From Clostridium simiarum (GTDB lineage: Bacteria; Bacillota; Clostridia; Clostridiales; Clostridiaceae): a stretch of DNA of 46,785 bases. Position numbers and translations under genes: made by a program. Location: positions 1 to 46,785 of the forward strand of contig NZ_JAHLQL010000010.1 of the NCBI RefSeq assembly GCF_018919175.1. The letters are read 5' to 3'. The notes beneath the pieces were generated by a model, which worked only from the letters and a program-made list of their open reading frames with translations, ran no database searches and was not told where the DNA came from. Shown piece after piece: positions 18,101-26,326 of this stretch. Position 1 is the first letter of the stretch; each line of letters starts with the position of its first letter.

Positions 18101-18859
18101 AGAGATAAAATTATAATAGAGGAAAGTGAAAATATATATAAAAAAGAAATAGATAGAAGGCTAGGATATATTTATCCTTATGTTTACTCTTCATCTATGC
18201 CAGCTAATATATCCGTTTCAGATTTAAAGAGACAGTATTATGATGAAGAAATGGAGAACAGTGTTATAAGTTTATATAAAGTGGATAGAGTTAAAAAACC
18301 TAGATTTCTACAAGAATATAAGGGACTTTCACCAGCAGAAAAAGGCACTGCTCTTCACTCCGTTATGCAACGCATAGATTTAGATAAAATTAATAATTTA
18401 CAGGATATAAAGACACAATTAAATTATTTTGTTATAAAAGAATTCCTAACTCCAGAAGAAATGGAGTCTATAAACCCATGGAAAATATTTAAGTTTTTCC
18501 AAAGTGATATAGGTAAAAGACTTATAAAGGTATATAAGACCTCTGGTGCAGTACAAAGAGAAGTTGCCTTTTATATGGATATACCAAGCACCACTATAAA
18601 AAAGGATCTTCCAGCTGTATATGAAAAGGAAAAGGTAAGACTTCAAGGAATAATTGACTGTTATTTTGAAGAGGAAGATGGATTAGTGCTAGTAGATTAT
18701 AAAACAGATTATATAGGGGAAGATGGTATAGAGCCTATAAAAGATAGATATAGAATTCAATTAAAGTACTATGAAAGTGCTTTAATGAAGATAACAGGAA
18801 AAGCTGTTAAGGAAAAATGCTTATATTTATTTTACAATGATACTTTAGTAAATATGTAA
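15089..18859 (+). CDS. addA: AddA, helicase-nuclease subunit A
   Basis: A 1256-residue UvrD-like helicase and nuclease, the motor subunit of AddAB. Visible motifs are AAAAGSGKT (24-32, Walker A), VVTFTNAAAAEMRERI (motif Ia), VDEYQDSN (Walker B), GDVKQSIYRFRQANP (motif III), SIHKSKGLEFPVV (motif V) and LYVAFTRAKEKL (motif VI). A C-terminal nuclease has LVDYKTD. Length is as in other Firmicutes. I chose the ATG at 15089, behind GGGAGGTGA; the TTG 24 nt earlier lies before this site. It overlaps addB by 14 nt. Its terminator is shared with the convergent germination operon. Confidence 0.97.
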   Translation: MGETKWTKEQEKAIKTRGSNLLVAAAAGSGKTAVLVERIIRMITDKEKPVDIDKLLVVTFTNAAAAEMRERIGEAISKKLDKEPDLKVLQRQLTLLNRANITTMHSFCLDIIKNNFHYIDLDPNFRIADGTEAVLLKQEVMEDLFEEKYEENNNDFILLMECFTSGKDDIHLKSIIDDLYNFSMSGPWPHKWLREKAEDFNIDEAFDIGLSSWGRIILNDINLELNALREKLMDALNICEASIGLEPYKETIIGDLSTLEALLSSLEKGFEEVYKVFLLSDFPTIKRCGKEADKEAQTRVKSLRDEVKKKIKKITENYFMDSPKEIKDSLKEMYPVMRSLVELTIDFDNKYKERKRERGLLDFNDLEHLSLEILTEINDEGNIVPSSISKEFKEKFEEVLVDEYQDSNSVQETIIDMVSRKYEDNPNVFMVGDVKQSIYRFRQANPELFMDKYMNYSEEEEENNKKILLYKNFRSRLEVINAVNYIFKKIMSKEVGELEYDFKEALNLGADFKEVEELGTTVGGEVELNIIDINGAETLEDEEEVSSKNTDYDELDEEELDKIQLEARLVARKIKDMINPSEGFVFKVYDKNLNNYRPVMYKDIVILMRATAGFAPTFVEELGLEGIPVYADSSAGYFQTVEIRTMMALLQVIDNPLQDIPMLSILRSPIFSFTPEELIDLRIYSREKYFYESIKDIAESEEELANDQEKYEYEVNLKRKCKYVIEAIEKWREKSIHTSIDEFIWYLYTDTSYYGFVRAMPNGVQRQANLRILFQRARQYEKTSYKGLFNFINFINKLRKTSGDMGSAKVLGENENVVRIMSIHKSKGLEFPVVILSGCGKNFNMMDLNKPILFHEQLGLGPDYIDIIKRISYATIAKQSIRNKISLETLSEEMRILYVAFTRAKEKLIITGSVTNLDKASYRWCYSAMNSTDKIASSETIKAKSYLDWIGMAIAKHPEGNLIRERAGIDLDNIDYKDDSKWKVQLWNKNNILKDVEESELQEDRDKIIIEESENIYKKEIDRRLGYIYPYVYSSSMPANISVSDLKRQYYDEEMENSVISLYKVDRVKKPRFLQEYKGLSPAEKGTALHSVMQRIDLDKINNLQDIKTQLNYFVIKEFLTPEEMESINPWKIFKFFQSDIGKRLIKVYKTSGAVQREVAFYMDIPSTTIKKDLPAVYEKEKVRLQGIIDCYFEEEDGLVLVDYKTDYIGEDGIEPIKDRYRIQLKYYESALMKITGKAVKEKCLYLFYNDTLVNM

Positions 18860-18866
18860 AAAATAA

Positions 18867-18912
18867 GATTGCACAATAGTTTATAGCTTACTATTTTGCA
18901 ATCTGTTTTTTT
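18867..18912. terminator. Convergent terminator between addA and the germination operon
   Basis: GATTGCACAATAGT (18867-18880) pairs with ACTATTTTGCAATC (18890-18903), with one G-T pair, and a T8 run follows on the plus strand. The 3' arm lies inside the last codons of the minus-strand permease gene that stops at 18881, so the hairpin is partly coding. On the minus strand the exit tract is weaker (TTATTTTTTAC). Confidence 0.88.
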
Positions 18913-19978
18913 TACTCTTTATATATGTAAATATAGTTAAAGATGTTATATAGGCTATATTAAATATAACAAGGTAAGGAACTGCTAAGGTTTTTGTAAA
19001 ATTTAACATTTTAAGATTATACATTAACACAGAAGCTACTATAAAAATAGGGAGTAATACTATAGAGACCTTTTTAATAGAAAAATTAAAAGTTTTACTC
19101 ACAATGTAAGAGAGAATATAATATTCTATGGACATGGTTATATAAGCATTAGGAGACCATAAGAATAAAAATATATATCTAAAGCTACTTATAGCACTAG
19201 TAATTAAACTTTCAGAGTTAAATATTAAGGGCCAGTTAGTTTTAATTATTGTTTCAGTGCCAAAAAGGTACAGATTTATAACTACTGTCCATGTATACAT
19301 TATTGTTACCACAAGTAAAGAAATTAAAGAATCCCGTCTCAAATTTTCTTTGTTTTTAACAAAAGGGTGTATTAATAATATAAGTTCTATTGTGGTATAA
19401 GAATAAGAGGTATTTATAGATGCCTCTAATATTTTGCTAATTTTAGCAGTGCTTAATATAGGCATTAAATTTAATATGCTACCTTTTTTTAGAGGTAATG
19501 AAATAAAAACAATTAACAAAAAAGTTAAAATAATAATTGGAGCACTAGCTTTACATAAAACTTTTAAGCCTCTTGTGGCAGAATAAAACACTATTAAAGT
19601 AGTGATTATAGATATTTTAGTAGGAGATAAATGTGGAGATATATATACATAATTTATGGATATAACATCAGAAATCATTTGAGGAATATATAAGATAAAT
19701 TGTATGCAAAAAATTAACACTAGTATACTGCCTAATACTTTACCAAAAAGTATTTTACTTATATCTATGAGATCATCACAAGGAAATTTTTTTGCTATAT
19801 AGTTACATAATAATATTATGTATAGGGGATAAATAGAGCCTAATATCACTGGTAACCAACCATCCTGCTGAGTTATAGTGGCTACAGTATATGAAAGTCT
19901 TATTAGCTCAACACCTATAAGAGAACATATCAGAAAAGAGGTAACATCTGAAGAATTTAAAAGTTCAGCTTCTTTCAT
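18881..19978 (-). CDS. GerAB-type spore germination permease (second B subunit)
   Basis: A 365-residue membrane protein of the GerAB / endospore germination permease family (amino acid-polyamine-cation fold). About ten hydrophobic segments are visible, e.g. ILVLIFCIQFILYIP, IITTLIVFYSA and IIILTFLLIVFISLPL. B subunits bind small germinants in the spore inner membrane. It is the last gene of a minus-strand operon. The ATG at 19978 follows AGAGGAGAG and lies 4 nt after the GerAC stop; a TTG 24 nt upstream overlaps the ribosome site and was rejected. The upstream gene at 21108-22190 is another B subunit, so the receptor may have alternative specificities. Confidence 0.92.
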   Translation of the reverse strand: MKEAELLNSSDVTSFLICSLIGVELIRLSYTVATITQQDGWLPVILGSIYPLYIILLCNYIAKKFPCDDLIDISKILFGKVLGSILVLIFCIQFILYIPQMISDVISINYVYISPHLSPTKISIITTLIVFYSATRGLKVLCKASAPIIILTFLLIVFISLPLKKGSILNLMPILSTAKISKILEASINTSYSYTTIELILLIHPFVKNKENLRRDSLISLLVVTIMYTWTVVINLYLFGTETIIKTNWPLIFNSESLITSAISSFRYIFLFLWSPNAYITMSIEYYILSYIVSKTFNFSIKKVSIVLLPIFIVASVLMYNLKMLNFTKTLAVPYLVIFNIAYITSLTIFTYIKSKKNRLQNSKL

Positions 19979-19982
19979 GATA

Positions 19983-21095
19983 CTAATACTCTCCTCTTCC
20001 AAATTTCTCGATATGGGTTTTTACATTAACATTAATAATAGAATTAGAAACCTCTTCGTTCCAGTCCACCCCCGTACCTCTACCATATTTAGCAGCAGCA
20101 ACTCTACCTAAGTCTAAAGCATCTACTTTATATTGAGTTTGCATTTTTTTTACAAAACTTATGCATTGTTCTTCTATATTTTCGCTTATATTTTTTTCAA
20201 GAGCTTTTATATTTTCAGGGGAGTTTGACAAGTTATCATACATGGTGTTACCTAAAATATTTCCTGATAAATTTATAAATATGTCAAATACATATTTATC
20301 ATCATCTTTACTACATTTTATTTTTCTTTTAGATTTAGCAACAAAATCTACAGATTCTTTAGGACTTTCTTTTATATTTATATTACCCATAACGTTACTT
20401 TCTCTCATTAAGTTCATAGCTCTACTTTCGTCTATATTTATGATGTTATTTACCTTATCTCCTTTAAAAACAGCCATACCTGTTGTTTTTAGCTTATTAT
20501 CTTCAATTTGTATATAAGGAAGAACTATATTTCTTCCTTCAGCATCTAATCTAACGTAAATATCTATAAGTCTATAATTGTTAGAAAAAAAATTATAGTT
20601 TGTAGATGCCTTTATCATGCCTTCTAAATAATCTCCAGGGTTAGAAAAACCCTCTATATTAAAGTTTAATATATCTATGGATTCAGAGGCAGATACAATG
20701 CAAAATGTATTGTCTGTAACGGTTTCTGTGGCAAACAATGAGTTTATAAGATCCATTATGCCGTGATCTCCCATGGACTTTCCTATTACAAGAACCTTTT
20801 CAAGACCTGGAAAAAATTTTGCAGGTGCTTCTAGTTGTCTTTTGGATCTAGTTTCCCCTATGGTATTACCGGTACCTTCTAATATTATATTTTTACTTAA
20901 CTTATCGTTAGAGTAATTATATATAGAGGAATATAGTTTAAACTTATTATTTCCATTTAAATTTTTTTCAATATCAGCTCCAATAATAGCAGGAATATCA
21001 AGTTCTTCCACAGGAGCATATACATTACCAACACGGAAGAAGGTATAGATGCTTAAAGTTATTAAAGTTATTGTAAAAAACTTTTTACCGCTCAT
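19983..21095 (-). CDS. GerAC-family germination protein lacking the lipobox cysteine
   Basis: A 370-residue protein of the Ger(x)C family. The C-terminal domain shows LGRVAAAKYGRGTGVDW near 334-350, close to the usual end of GerAC proteins. C subunits are normally lipoproteins whose mature start reads CWDxRELxxLxIVxGIGID. Here the matching stretch is VYAPVEELDIPAIIGADIE (about 25-43), and no cysteine occurs in the first 100 residues. The N-terminus keeps a Lys pair and a hydrophobic stretch (about 6-20), so it could be held by an uncleaved helix or secreted into the cortex space. The ATG at 21095 follows AAAAGGAGTATGCT. The gene starts 12 nt after the permease gene upstream. Confidence 0.9.
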   Translation of the reverse strand: MSGKKFFTITLITLSIYTFFRVGNVYAPVEELDIPAIIGADIEKNLNGNNKFKLYSSIYNYSNDKLSKNIILEGTGNTIGETRSKRQLEAPAKFFPGLEKVLVIGKSMGDHGIMDLINSLFATETVTDNTFCIVSASESIDILNFNIEGFSNPGDYLEGMIKASTNYNFFSNNYRLIDIYVRLDAEGRNIVLPYIQIEDNKLKTTGMAVFKGDKVNNIINIDESRAMNLMRESNVMGNINIKESPKESVDFVAKSKRKIKCSKDDDKYVFDIFINLSGNILGNTMYDNLSNSPENIKALEKNISENIEEQCISFVKKMQTQYKVDALDLGRVAAAKYGRGTGVDWNEEVSNSIINVNVKTHIEKFGRGEY

Positions 21096-21107
21096 AGCAT
21101 ACTCCTT

Positions 21108-22190
21108 TTATATATTCTTAGTTTTTTTATCCCTTATTTTTATAAGTAAGATAAGGGATAAAACGTAGATATAATTAAATAATACATAAGAAGAAGAAAA
21201 TATGTCCATAAAGTAAGATCTATACTTTTGCTTATATAGAATTAAAGCAAAGAAAAAGAGTAGAGGTGTTAATATAATAGTTAAGTTTCTTTTTTTTAAG
21301 GTTGTAAGGGTGGATAACATTTCAAGTCCCATAAATAAGTATGTACCAAGGCAATTAAAAATAATAAAGGACCATATATATATAAAGATATACATAAAGT
21401 TACTTATTATTCTTAAATTCACTGTGCTATAAACATATATAAAAGGCCACTTTGATTTTAGCACTATGTCAGGACCTAGGAATAGTAATGTTATTAAAGT
21501 AGTTGAAACCCAAATTATAGTACTAAATACTATGGAAAGTAAGGAATATTTCAATATATTTTCTCTAGGAAAAACATATTTATTAAAGAAAAGTAATACC
21601 TCTGCTCCTAAGTAGAAGTAGGCTGTATCCTTTGAGGCTAATGCTATATTTTTTATTCCACTACCTAATACAGGTTGTATATTTAGTAAATTTAAATTTT
21701 TAAATGAAGAAAGAGATAATAAAATTAACATGAATATAAAAAATACAATCAGTTCATTTACTTTAGAAATAGTATCAATATCTTTAGAAGCTGTATAAAT
21801 AGATATAAAAAAGCCTATTACAGTTATTTTAAGAGGAGTTAAAAATCCTACCACATAAGTTTCAGATATAGATATTAAATCTCCAGTTATAGTAACAGTA
21901 AATATAAGGCATTGTAACAAAAATAAAAATCCAACTATAGAGCCTAAGTATTTTCCCATATAGTCCTTAGTAACATCTATTATATCTCTAGAACCCACCC
22001 TTTTTGCAATATAGCAACAGAGAAGTATCATAGTAAAAGGATATATTAATGCTACTATAGTAGCAATCCATGCATCCTGTTTTGCAGTTTGAGCAAGTAT
22101 GTTAGGCATTTTAAGAAATCCTGGACCTATAAAGCCTCCTATTATTAAAGAAAATAGCTGATAAGATGTAATTTTACCTTTATTATTCAT
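21108..22190 (-). CDS. GerAB-type spore germination permease (first B subunit)
   Basis: A 360-residue polytopic protein of the GerAB family with about ten hydrophobic segments, opening with the family-typical ITSYQLFSLIIGGFIGPGFL. It should be the germinant-binding subunit. The ATG at 22190 overlaps the GerAA stop (ATGAATAA, 8-nt overlap), with AGGAG upstream inside gerAA, so translation is coupled. Sequence similarity to the second B subunit is plain in the KWPFIY/NWPLIF and WSFIIF/WSPNAY regions but modest overall, so the duplication is old. Confidence 0.93.
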   Translation of the reverse strand: MNNKGKITSYQLFSLIIGGFIGPGFLKMPNILAQTAKQDAWIATIVALIYPFTMILLCCYIAKRVGSRDIIDVTKDYMGKYLGSIVGFLFLLQCLIFTVTITGDLISISETYVVGFLTPLKITVIGFFISIYTASKDIDTISKVNELIVFFIFMLILLSLSSFKNLNLLNIQPVLGSGIKNIALASKDTAYFYLGAEVLLFFNKYVFPRENILKYSLLSIVFSTIIWVSTTLITLLFLGPDIVLKSKWPFIYVYSTVNLRIISNFMYIFIYIWSFIIFNCLGTYLFMGLEMLSTLTTLKKRNLTIILTPLLFFFALILYKQKYRSYFMDIFSSSYVLFNYIYVLSLILLIKIRDKKTKNI

Positions 22191-23661
22191 TTTTATTTCT
22201 CCTAAAAAGATTTCTAAAGTTTTTTTGTCTTACCATATCGTTTATAGGAGTAGACTTAGGTCTTAAATTCATCTGCCATAAAGGTGCTCTTATGAGTATA
22301 TCTTTCATATCACTACTATAGAAAGATAAATAAGGTACACCTAAGCTGGTAAGTGAGCATAAATGAACCACTATAAAGAACCAGCCTACAGATAGACCTA
22401 AAAAACCCATGGCATTTGCAAGTATAAGCATAGGGAATCTTAAAAACCTTATACTTAAAGACATTTGATAATTTGGTATTAAGAAGGTAGCCACAACTGA
22501 AGTACCGACTACTAGTAAGGTAGAGGGGCTTACAACTTTAGATTGTACTGCTGTATTTCCAATAATTATACCTCCTACTATACTAAGGGTTTGGGCTATC
22601 CTAGTGGGAAGTCTAAGTCCTCCCTCTCTTAAAAACTCTACAACTAGTTCAATAAAAAGTATTTCAAGAAAGGGAGTTAATGCAATTCCACTTCTTGATT
22701 GAACTATAGGAAGTATAAACTTTATGGGAACAAGCTCCACATTATAACTTATTAGTGTTAAATATAGTGGAGACATAGTTATTATTAGAAATATACTTAA
22801 AGATCTAAGAAATCTAGTTAAGTTAGAGACTAAAGTTCTTTGATTATAATCCTCCACAGCCTGAAAAAATTCAAAAAATACAGCTGGTGCAGTCATAATA
22901 TTTGGTACTCCACTTATTACTAAAGCAATTTTACCTTGTAACATGTTTGCTTGAACAATATCAGGTCTTTCTGTGGTATAAAATTGAGGAAATGGAGAGA
23001 AGGTATTATCTTCTATGTATTGTGCTACGGTACCTGTATCTATAATAGAATCTACATCTATTTTATTTAGCCTATCCTTTAATTCCTCTAATATAGCTTT
23101 ATCTACTATGTCATCTATATAAAGTAAGCACACATTAGTTTCAGATCTTTTACCTATCTTCAACATTTCCGAACGTAGATTTTTATCTTTTAGGTTTCTT
23201 TTTAATATACTTACATTAACTTCAAGGTTTTCAACAAAGCCTTCTCTGGTACCTCTTACAGAAGATTCATTTTCTGGGTCAGAGATAGTTCTGTATACGC
23301 CTCCAACAGTGTCAAGAATTATAAATTGGTCTGAGTACTGAAAAAAGATAATAGATTTTCCCGATTTTATCTCTTCTATAACTTCATTAATATCACTGCT
23401 AACCTTTGTATTAGATATAGGTATAAAGTTTTCACAAATGTTTTCAACCATATTTGCTGTTATTTCAATATCAACGTTAATTTTGGTCATAAGGGGGTTA
23501 AGTATATCCCTATCAATTACGGTTTTATCAGAAAGTCCATTTATATATACAAGCATTGAATTTATTTTATTTTTTCCTATAACAAATCTCTTAGAGACCA
23601 CTTCATTTTTTACTCCAAGCTCTTCAACTATAGAATTAAGTTTATTAAGTAAAATATCCAT
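22183..23661 (-). CDS. GerAA-type spore germination protein (A subunit)
   Basis: A 492-residue GerA-family protein. The N-terminal half is a soluble cytosolic domain (about 1-250), and the C-terminal half is a membrane domain with the family segments ERPDIVQANMLQGKIALVISG, PVFLEIL-like TPFLEILFIELVVEFLREGG and LPTRIAQTLSIVGGIIIGN. GerA subunits form a pentameric ion channel in the spore inner membrane that opens on germinant binding. I chose the ATG at 23661 (after GGGTGATATT) over a TTG 12 nt upstream. It heads the minus-strand operon A-B-C-B. I found no convincing sigma-G promoter; see the rejected list. Confidence 0.95.
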   Translation of the reverse strand: MDILLNKLNSIVEELGVKNEVVSKRFVIGKNKINSMLVYINGLSDKTVIDRDILNPLMTKINVDIEITANMVENICENFIPISNTKVSSDINEVIEEIKSGKSIIFFQYSDQFIILDTVGGVYRTISDPENESSVRGTREGFVENLEVNVSILKRNLKDKNLRSEMLKIGKRSETNVCLLYIDDIVDKAILEELKDRLNKIDVDSIIDTGTVAQYIEDNTFSPFPQFYTTERPDIVQANMLQGKIALVISGVPNIMTAPAVFFEFFQAVEDYNQRTLVSNLTRFLRSLSIFLIITMSPLYLTLISYNVELVPIKFILPIVQSRSGIALTPFLEILFIELVVEFLREGGLRLPTRIAQTLSIVGGIIIGNTAVQSKVVSPSTLLVVGTSVVATFLIPNYQMSLSIRFLRFPMLILANAMGFLGLSVGWFFIVVHLCSLTSLGVPYLSFYSSDMKDILIRAPLWQMNLRPKSTPINDMVRQKNFRNLFRRNKNE

Positions 23662-23970
23662 AATATCACCCAACTATAGTATTTATGTATAATGAAAATA
23701 ATATACCTTAATAATGAAAGTCCTCTTAATAAATAGAGTTCCTAACTTTAGAAGGAGCTTTTACTATCTCTAAAGCTTAGAAATCGTTATCCAAAGATAT
23801 AACCGTTCTTTATTCCAACTTTGAAGATTGAAGAGGATGGGAATATTAGAGCGTTTAGTCATGGATAAATTCATTGGAGAGATGAAATAGTAAGGGATTA
23901 CCATTAAACCTAAGCTTTCATGTTAATCCCTTTAAAGTCTATTAAAAAATTAATAATTTCAGGCATAAGG
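23662..23970. other. Intergenic region between the germination operon and the AEC permease gene
   Basis: No intact gene is visible. The germination operon must start here on the minus strand. A short inverted repeat, AGGGATTA (23893-23900) with TAATCCCT (23924-23931), sits just after the AEC gene end and may be its weak terminator. A plus-strand stretch near 23800-23860 reads as short open pieces in two frames (for example PTLKIEEDGNIRAFSHG before TAA) and could be the relic of a dead gene, but I cannot identify it. Confidence 0.4.
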
Positions 23971-24921
23971 TTAAAATAGATAAGTAAACATTATCATATA
24001 TAGTGGGATAAATATAAGACTTGCTAGGTTTGATAGTGTACCCATAACTGTAGCATATCTATAATCTACCTCATATGCTCTAGAAACTATTGCTATTTGA
24101 GTCATAACAGGCATAGCTGCTTCTATTATAAATACCTTAGCCATAAGATCAGGAACATGAAAAAACTTTATAACTATAAAGGTAACTAAGGGAGAGATTA
24201 TAAATCTACCTATAAATATAAATAATGAGTCCTTACCTATATGAAAATCTTTAAGACTAAGGGTACTTAATGTCATACCTATAAATAAAGTTGATATGGG
24301 GGTAGTAAGGTTTCCAAGATATTTAAAGCCTTCTAAAAGAAATCTAGGAATTTTTATATTAAATGATATAAGAAATATAGATAAAATAAAAGTCACCAAA
24401 GGTGGAGAAAAAATGTTTTTTACTGACTTTAGGTTAAATAAACCACCGGCTTCTAGAATTCCACTGTCTTTTTTTATGCCATACACTCCAATGGTCCAAA
24501 ACATAAAGGTATTTACAATATAGTAAAGTAATATATATGGTACACACTGTTCTCCAAATAAGGAAACATTAACAGGAAGACCTATGAATATGGTGTTAGA
24601 TAGAAAAAACATGGTACTAAAAGTACCTTTTTTTTCTTTAGGTATAGATAAAAGGACTATAAATATCTTACTTAAAATATAAGTTATTGCCATGGAAATA
24701 AAGGGTACTAAAATACCTGAGATTGATTTTGTTAAGGCTTCCTTAGTAAAGGAAGTAGTAAGATTATATATCATAAAGGATGGCAGGGACACTCTTATAA
24801 CTAGCTTTGAAAATAAGTTAGGAGTGCCTTCACTAAACCATCCTTTTTTACTTAAATAAAAGCCCACAGAAATTAAAAAGAATACAGTAAAAAGACTTTG
24901 CAGGGATTGAAGTATAACCAT
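23971..24921 (-). CDS. AEC (auxin efflux carrier) family permease
   Basis: A 316-residue integral membrane protein with about ten hydrophobic segments in two halves of five. Family marks are the start FLISVGFYLSKKGW, the central NTIFIGLPVNVSLFG (about 109-123, the half-membrane N-x-x-F-x-G-x-P motif) and the C-terminal EAAMPVMTQIAIVSRAY. Bacterial AEC proteins export or exchange malate, other organic acids or amino acids; the substrate cannot be read from sequence. The ATG at 24921 follows GGAAGGATG. It stands alone on the minus strand, divergent from the ECF sigma gene at 25100. Confidence 0.92.
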   Translation of the reverse strand: MVILQSLQSLFTVFFLISVGFYLSKKGWFSEGTPNLFSKLVIRVSLPSFMIYNLTTSFTKEALTKSISGILVPFISMAITYILSKIFIVLLSIPKEKKGTFSTMFFLSNTIFIGLPVNVSLFGEQCVPYILLYYIVNTFMFWTIGVYGIKKDSGILEAGGLFNLKSVKNIFSPPLVTFILSIFLISFNIKIPRFLLEGFKYLGNLTTPISTLFIGMTLSTLSLKDFHIGKDSLFIFIGRFIISPLVTFIVIKFFHVPDLMAKVFIIEAAMPVMTQIAIVSRAYEVDYRYATVMGTLSNLASLIFIPLYMIMFTYLF

Positions 24922-25033
24922 AAATAATCATCCTTCCTTAGTTTAAAATTACTATTCATTATAAATATAATTCTATATGGAGTTTAAAAATCTTTTTTTA
25001 ATTAGTTAGGTTTATTTATATAATTAAAATAAA

Positions 25034-25060
25034 TGTCAAATTACTTGATATCTATTCGTA
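25034..25060 (+). promoter_or_regulatory. Weak candidate ECF-type promoter of the second sigma operon
   Basis: TGTCAAA (25034-25040), 16 nt, then CGTA (25057-25060). The CGTA and the spacing match SigW-type promoters, while the -35 is poor (TCAAA instead of GAAAC). It lies 39 nt before an ECF sigma gene. Confidence 0.25.
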
Positions 25061-25099
25061 ATTATAGTGAAAGGGCAAGATAAGGAGGGCTAAGACTAA

Positions 25100-25648
25100 A
25101 TGGATGATAAGGATAAAGAAATTATAAAAGGTATCATAGAAAAAGATCATAAGGCCTTAGATGGTTTTATATTAAAGCATGGTTCTATGATATACAATGT
25201 GGTTTCATCTGTATTAAATAATAGTCATGAGCGGGATAGCATAGATGAGTGTATAAATGATATACTTCTATGTCTTTGGGATAATATGGATTGTTTTTCT
25301 GTAGAAAAAGGAAACTTTAAATCATGGTTGATCTGTATATCAAAAAACAAAGCTTTAGATTATAAGAGAAAGTTAGTTAAGTCTTTAGATAGTACAGATA
25401 TTGAAGATGTACAAATAAGCTCACAATCTGATATAGAAGAAAATTATATAAGTCAGGAAGAAAGTAACCAATTAGCTTGTGTATTAGATGAATTGGGTCA
25501 GAAAGATAGTGAAATATTTAAAAGAAAATACTTAAATGATGAAAGTGTGGAAGAAATATCTAAGAATATGGGAATGTCAACAATGAGTATATACAAAAGG
25601 TTAAGCAGAGGGCGGAGAAAGCTTCGAAAACTTATGGAAAAAATATAA
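25100..25648 (+). CDS. ECF RNA polymerase sigma factor (second)
   Basis: A 182-residue sigma-70 family protein. Region 2 shows DECINDILLCLWDNMDCF and then GNFKSWLICISKNKALDYKRK (about 74-94). Region 4 ends with the helix-turn-helix VEEISKNMGMSTMSIYKRLSRGRRKLRKLM (about 150-179). The ATG at 25100 follows AAGGAGGG. It is not closely related to the first ECF factor: linkers and region 2 differ. The gene downstream begins 30 nt later behind its own GGAGG and is the likely partner. The region-2 wording resembles clostridial ECF factors that pair with membrane anti-sigma proteins. Confidence 0.93.
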   Translation: MDDKDKEIIKGIIEKDHKALDGFILKHGSMIYNVVSSVLNNSHERDSIDECINDILLCLWDNMDCFSVEKGNFKSWLICISKNKALDYKRKLVKSLDSTDIEDVQISSQSDIEENYISQEESNQLACVLDELGQKDSEIFKRKYLNDESVEEISKNMGMSTMSIYKRLSRGRRKLRKLMEKI

Positions 25649-25678
25649 AGAATTTTCATTGGAAATGGAGGATGTTTT

Positions 25679-26326
25679 ATGAGTACAAGGGAATATCTAT
25701 TAAGTTTAAATGATATAAAATTAGATGATGAAGAAATAGAGCAATACGAAATGGCAGAGCTAGATGAGCAAAGTTTAAAAGCTATGAAATCCAGAGTACT
25801 TACCATAATAGGTAAGAAGAATTTTAATGAATCAATGAATGTGATAGGTAAGGATTTACTTGATGGAGAAGAGATTAAGCATTCTTTTAGCTGTTGCAAT
25901 TATGAGATTATTGCATTACACACCTTAATAAGTAGGGGATCTGGAATCTATACTAGTGACTTAGGAGTAAATTTAGGAATTCTAGTAACAAATAAAAGAA
26001 TTTTTATAATGAACTTTAATGTTATATATAAATTATTAAACTACAAAGCATATTACTTTAATGAAATAAAATCTATAAAGCACTGCAAAAATAAATCTGA
26101 TCACAGAATTCAAATAACTCCTAGAAGTGGAAGAACTATATATTTAGAATTATTCAATGATAATTATATTCCTGCTTTAAATTATCTAAAGCAATTTAAA
26201 GATACTGATAATATAGAAATACAAGAAAATCTTAAGAAGTTAAGACGAGGAGCATACGCATACTATATTTGGCTTATGCCTTTAATCATAGCTATAATTT
26301 GTATTATTGCAATTCTTAGTTATTAA
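25679..26326 (+). CDS. Tail-anchored PH-like-domain protein, possible anti-sigma factor
   Basis: A 215-residue protein that I do not recognise as a named family. Residues 16-48 form an acidic-then-basic helix (LDDEEIEQYEMAELDEQSLK) like the sigma-binding N-terminus of some clostridial anti-sigma proteins. Residues about 60-170 look like a bacterial PH-type fold: LGILVTNKRIFIMNF (about 100-114) is the usual LxxTNxRlxi strand, then INEIKSIKHCK-like and GRTIYLELF strands. Residues 194-213 (YYIWLMPLIIAIICIIAIL) form one C-terminal membrane helix, leaving almost nothing outside. It is the second gene after an ECF sigma factor, 30 nt downstream with GGAGG at its start. If it holds the sigma factor, the signal must be inside the cell or in the membrane. 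Function is inferred from context only. Confidence 0.85.
   Translation: MSTREYLLSLNDIKLDDEEIEQYEMAELDEQSLKAMKSRVLTIIGKKNFNESMNVIGKDLLDGEEIKHSFSCCNYEIIALHTLISRGSGIYTSDLGVNLGILVTNKRIFIMNFNVIYKLLNYKAYYFNEIKSIKHCKNKSDHRIQITPRSGRTIYLELFNDNYIPALNYLKQFKDTDNIEIQENLKKLRRGAYAYYIWLMPLIIAIICIIAILSY

Noticed and set aside
23662..23740. Sigma-G-like -10 (CATTATA on the minus strand) upstream of the germination operon
   Set aside because: The -10 fits CATNHTA, but no GHATR-type -35 occurs at 17-18 nt spacing. In such AT-rich DNA the -10 alone is not evidence.
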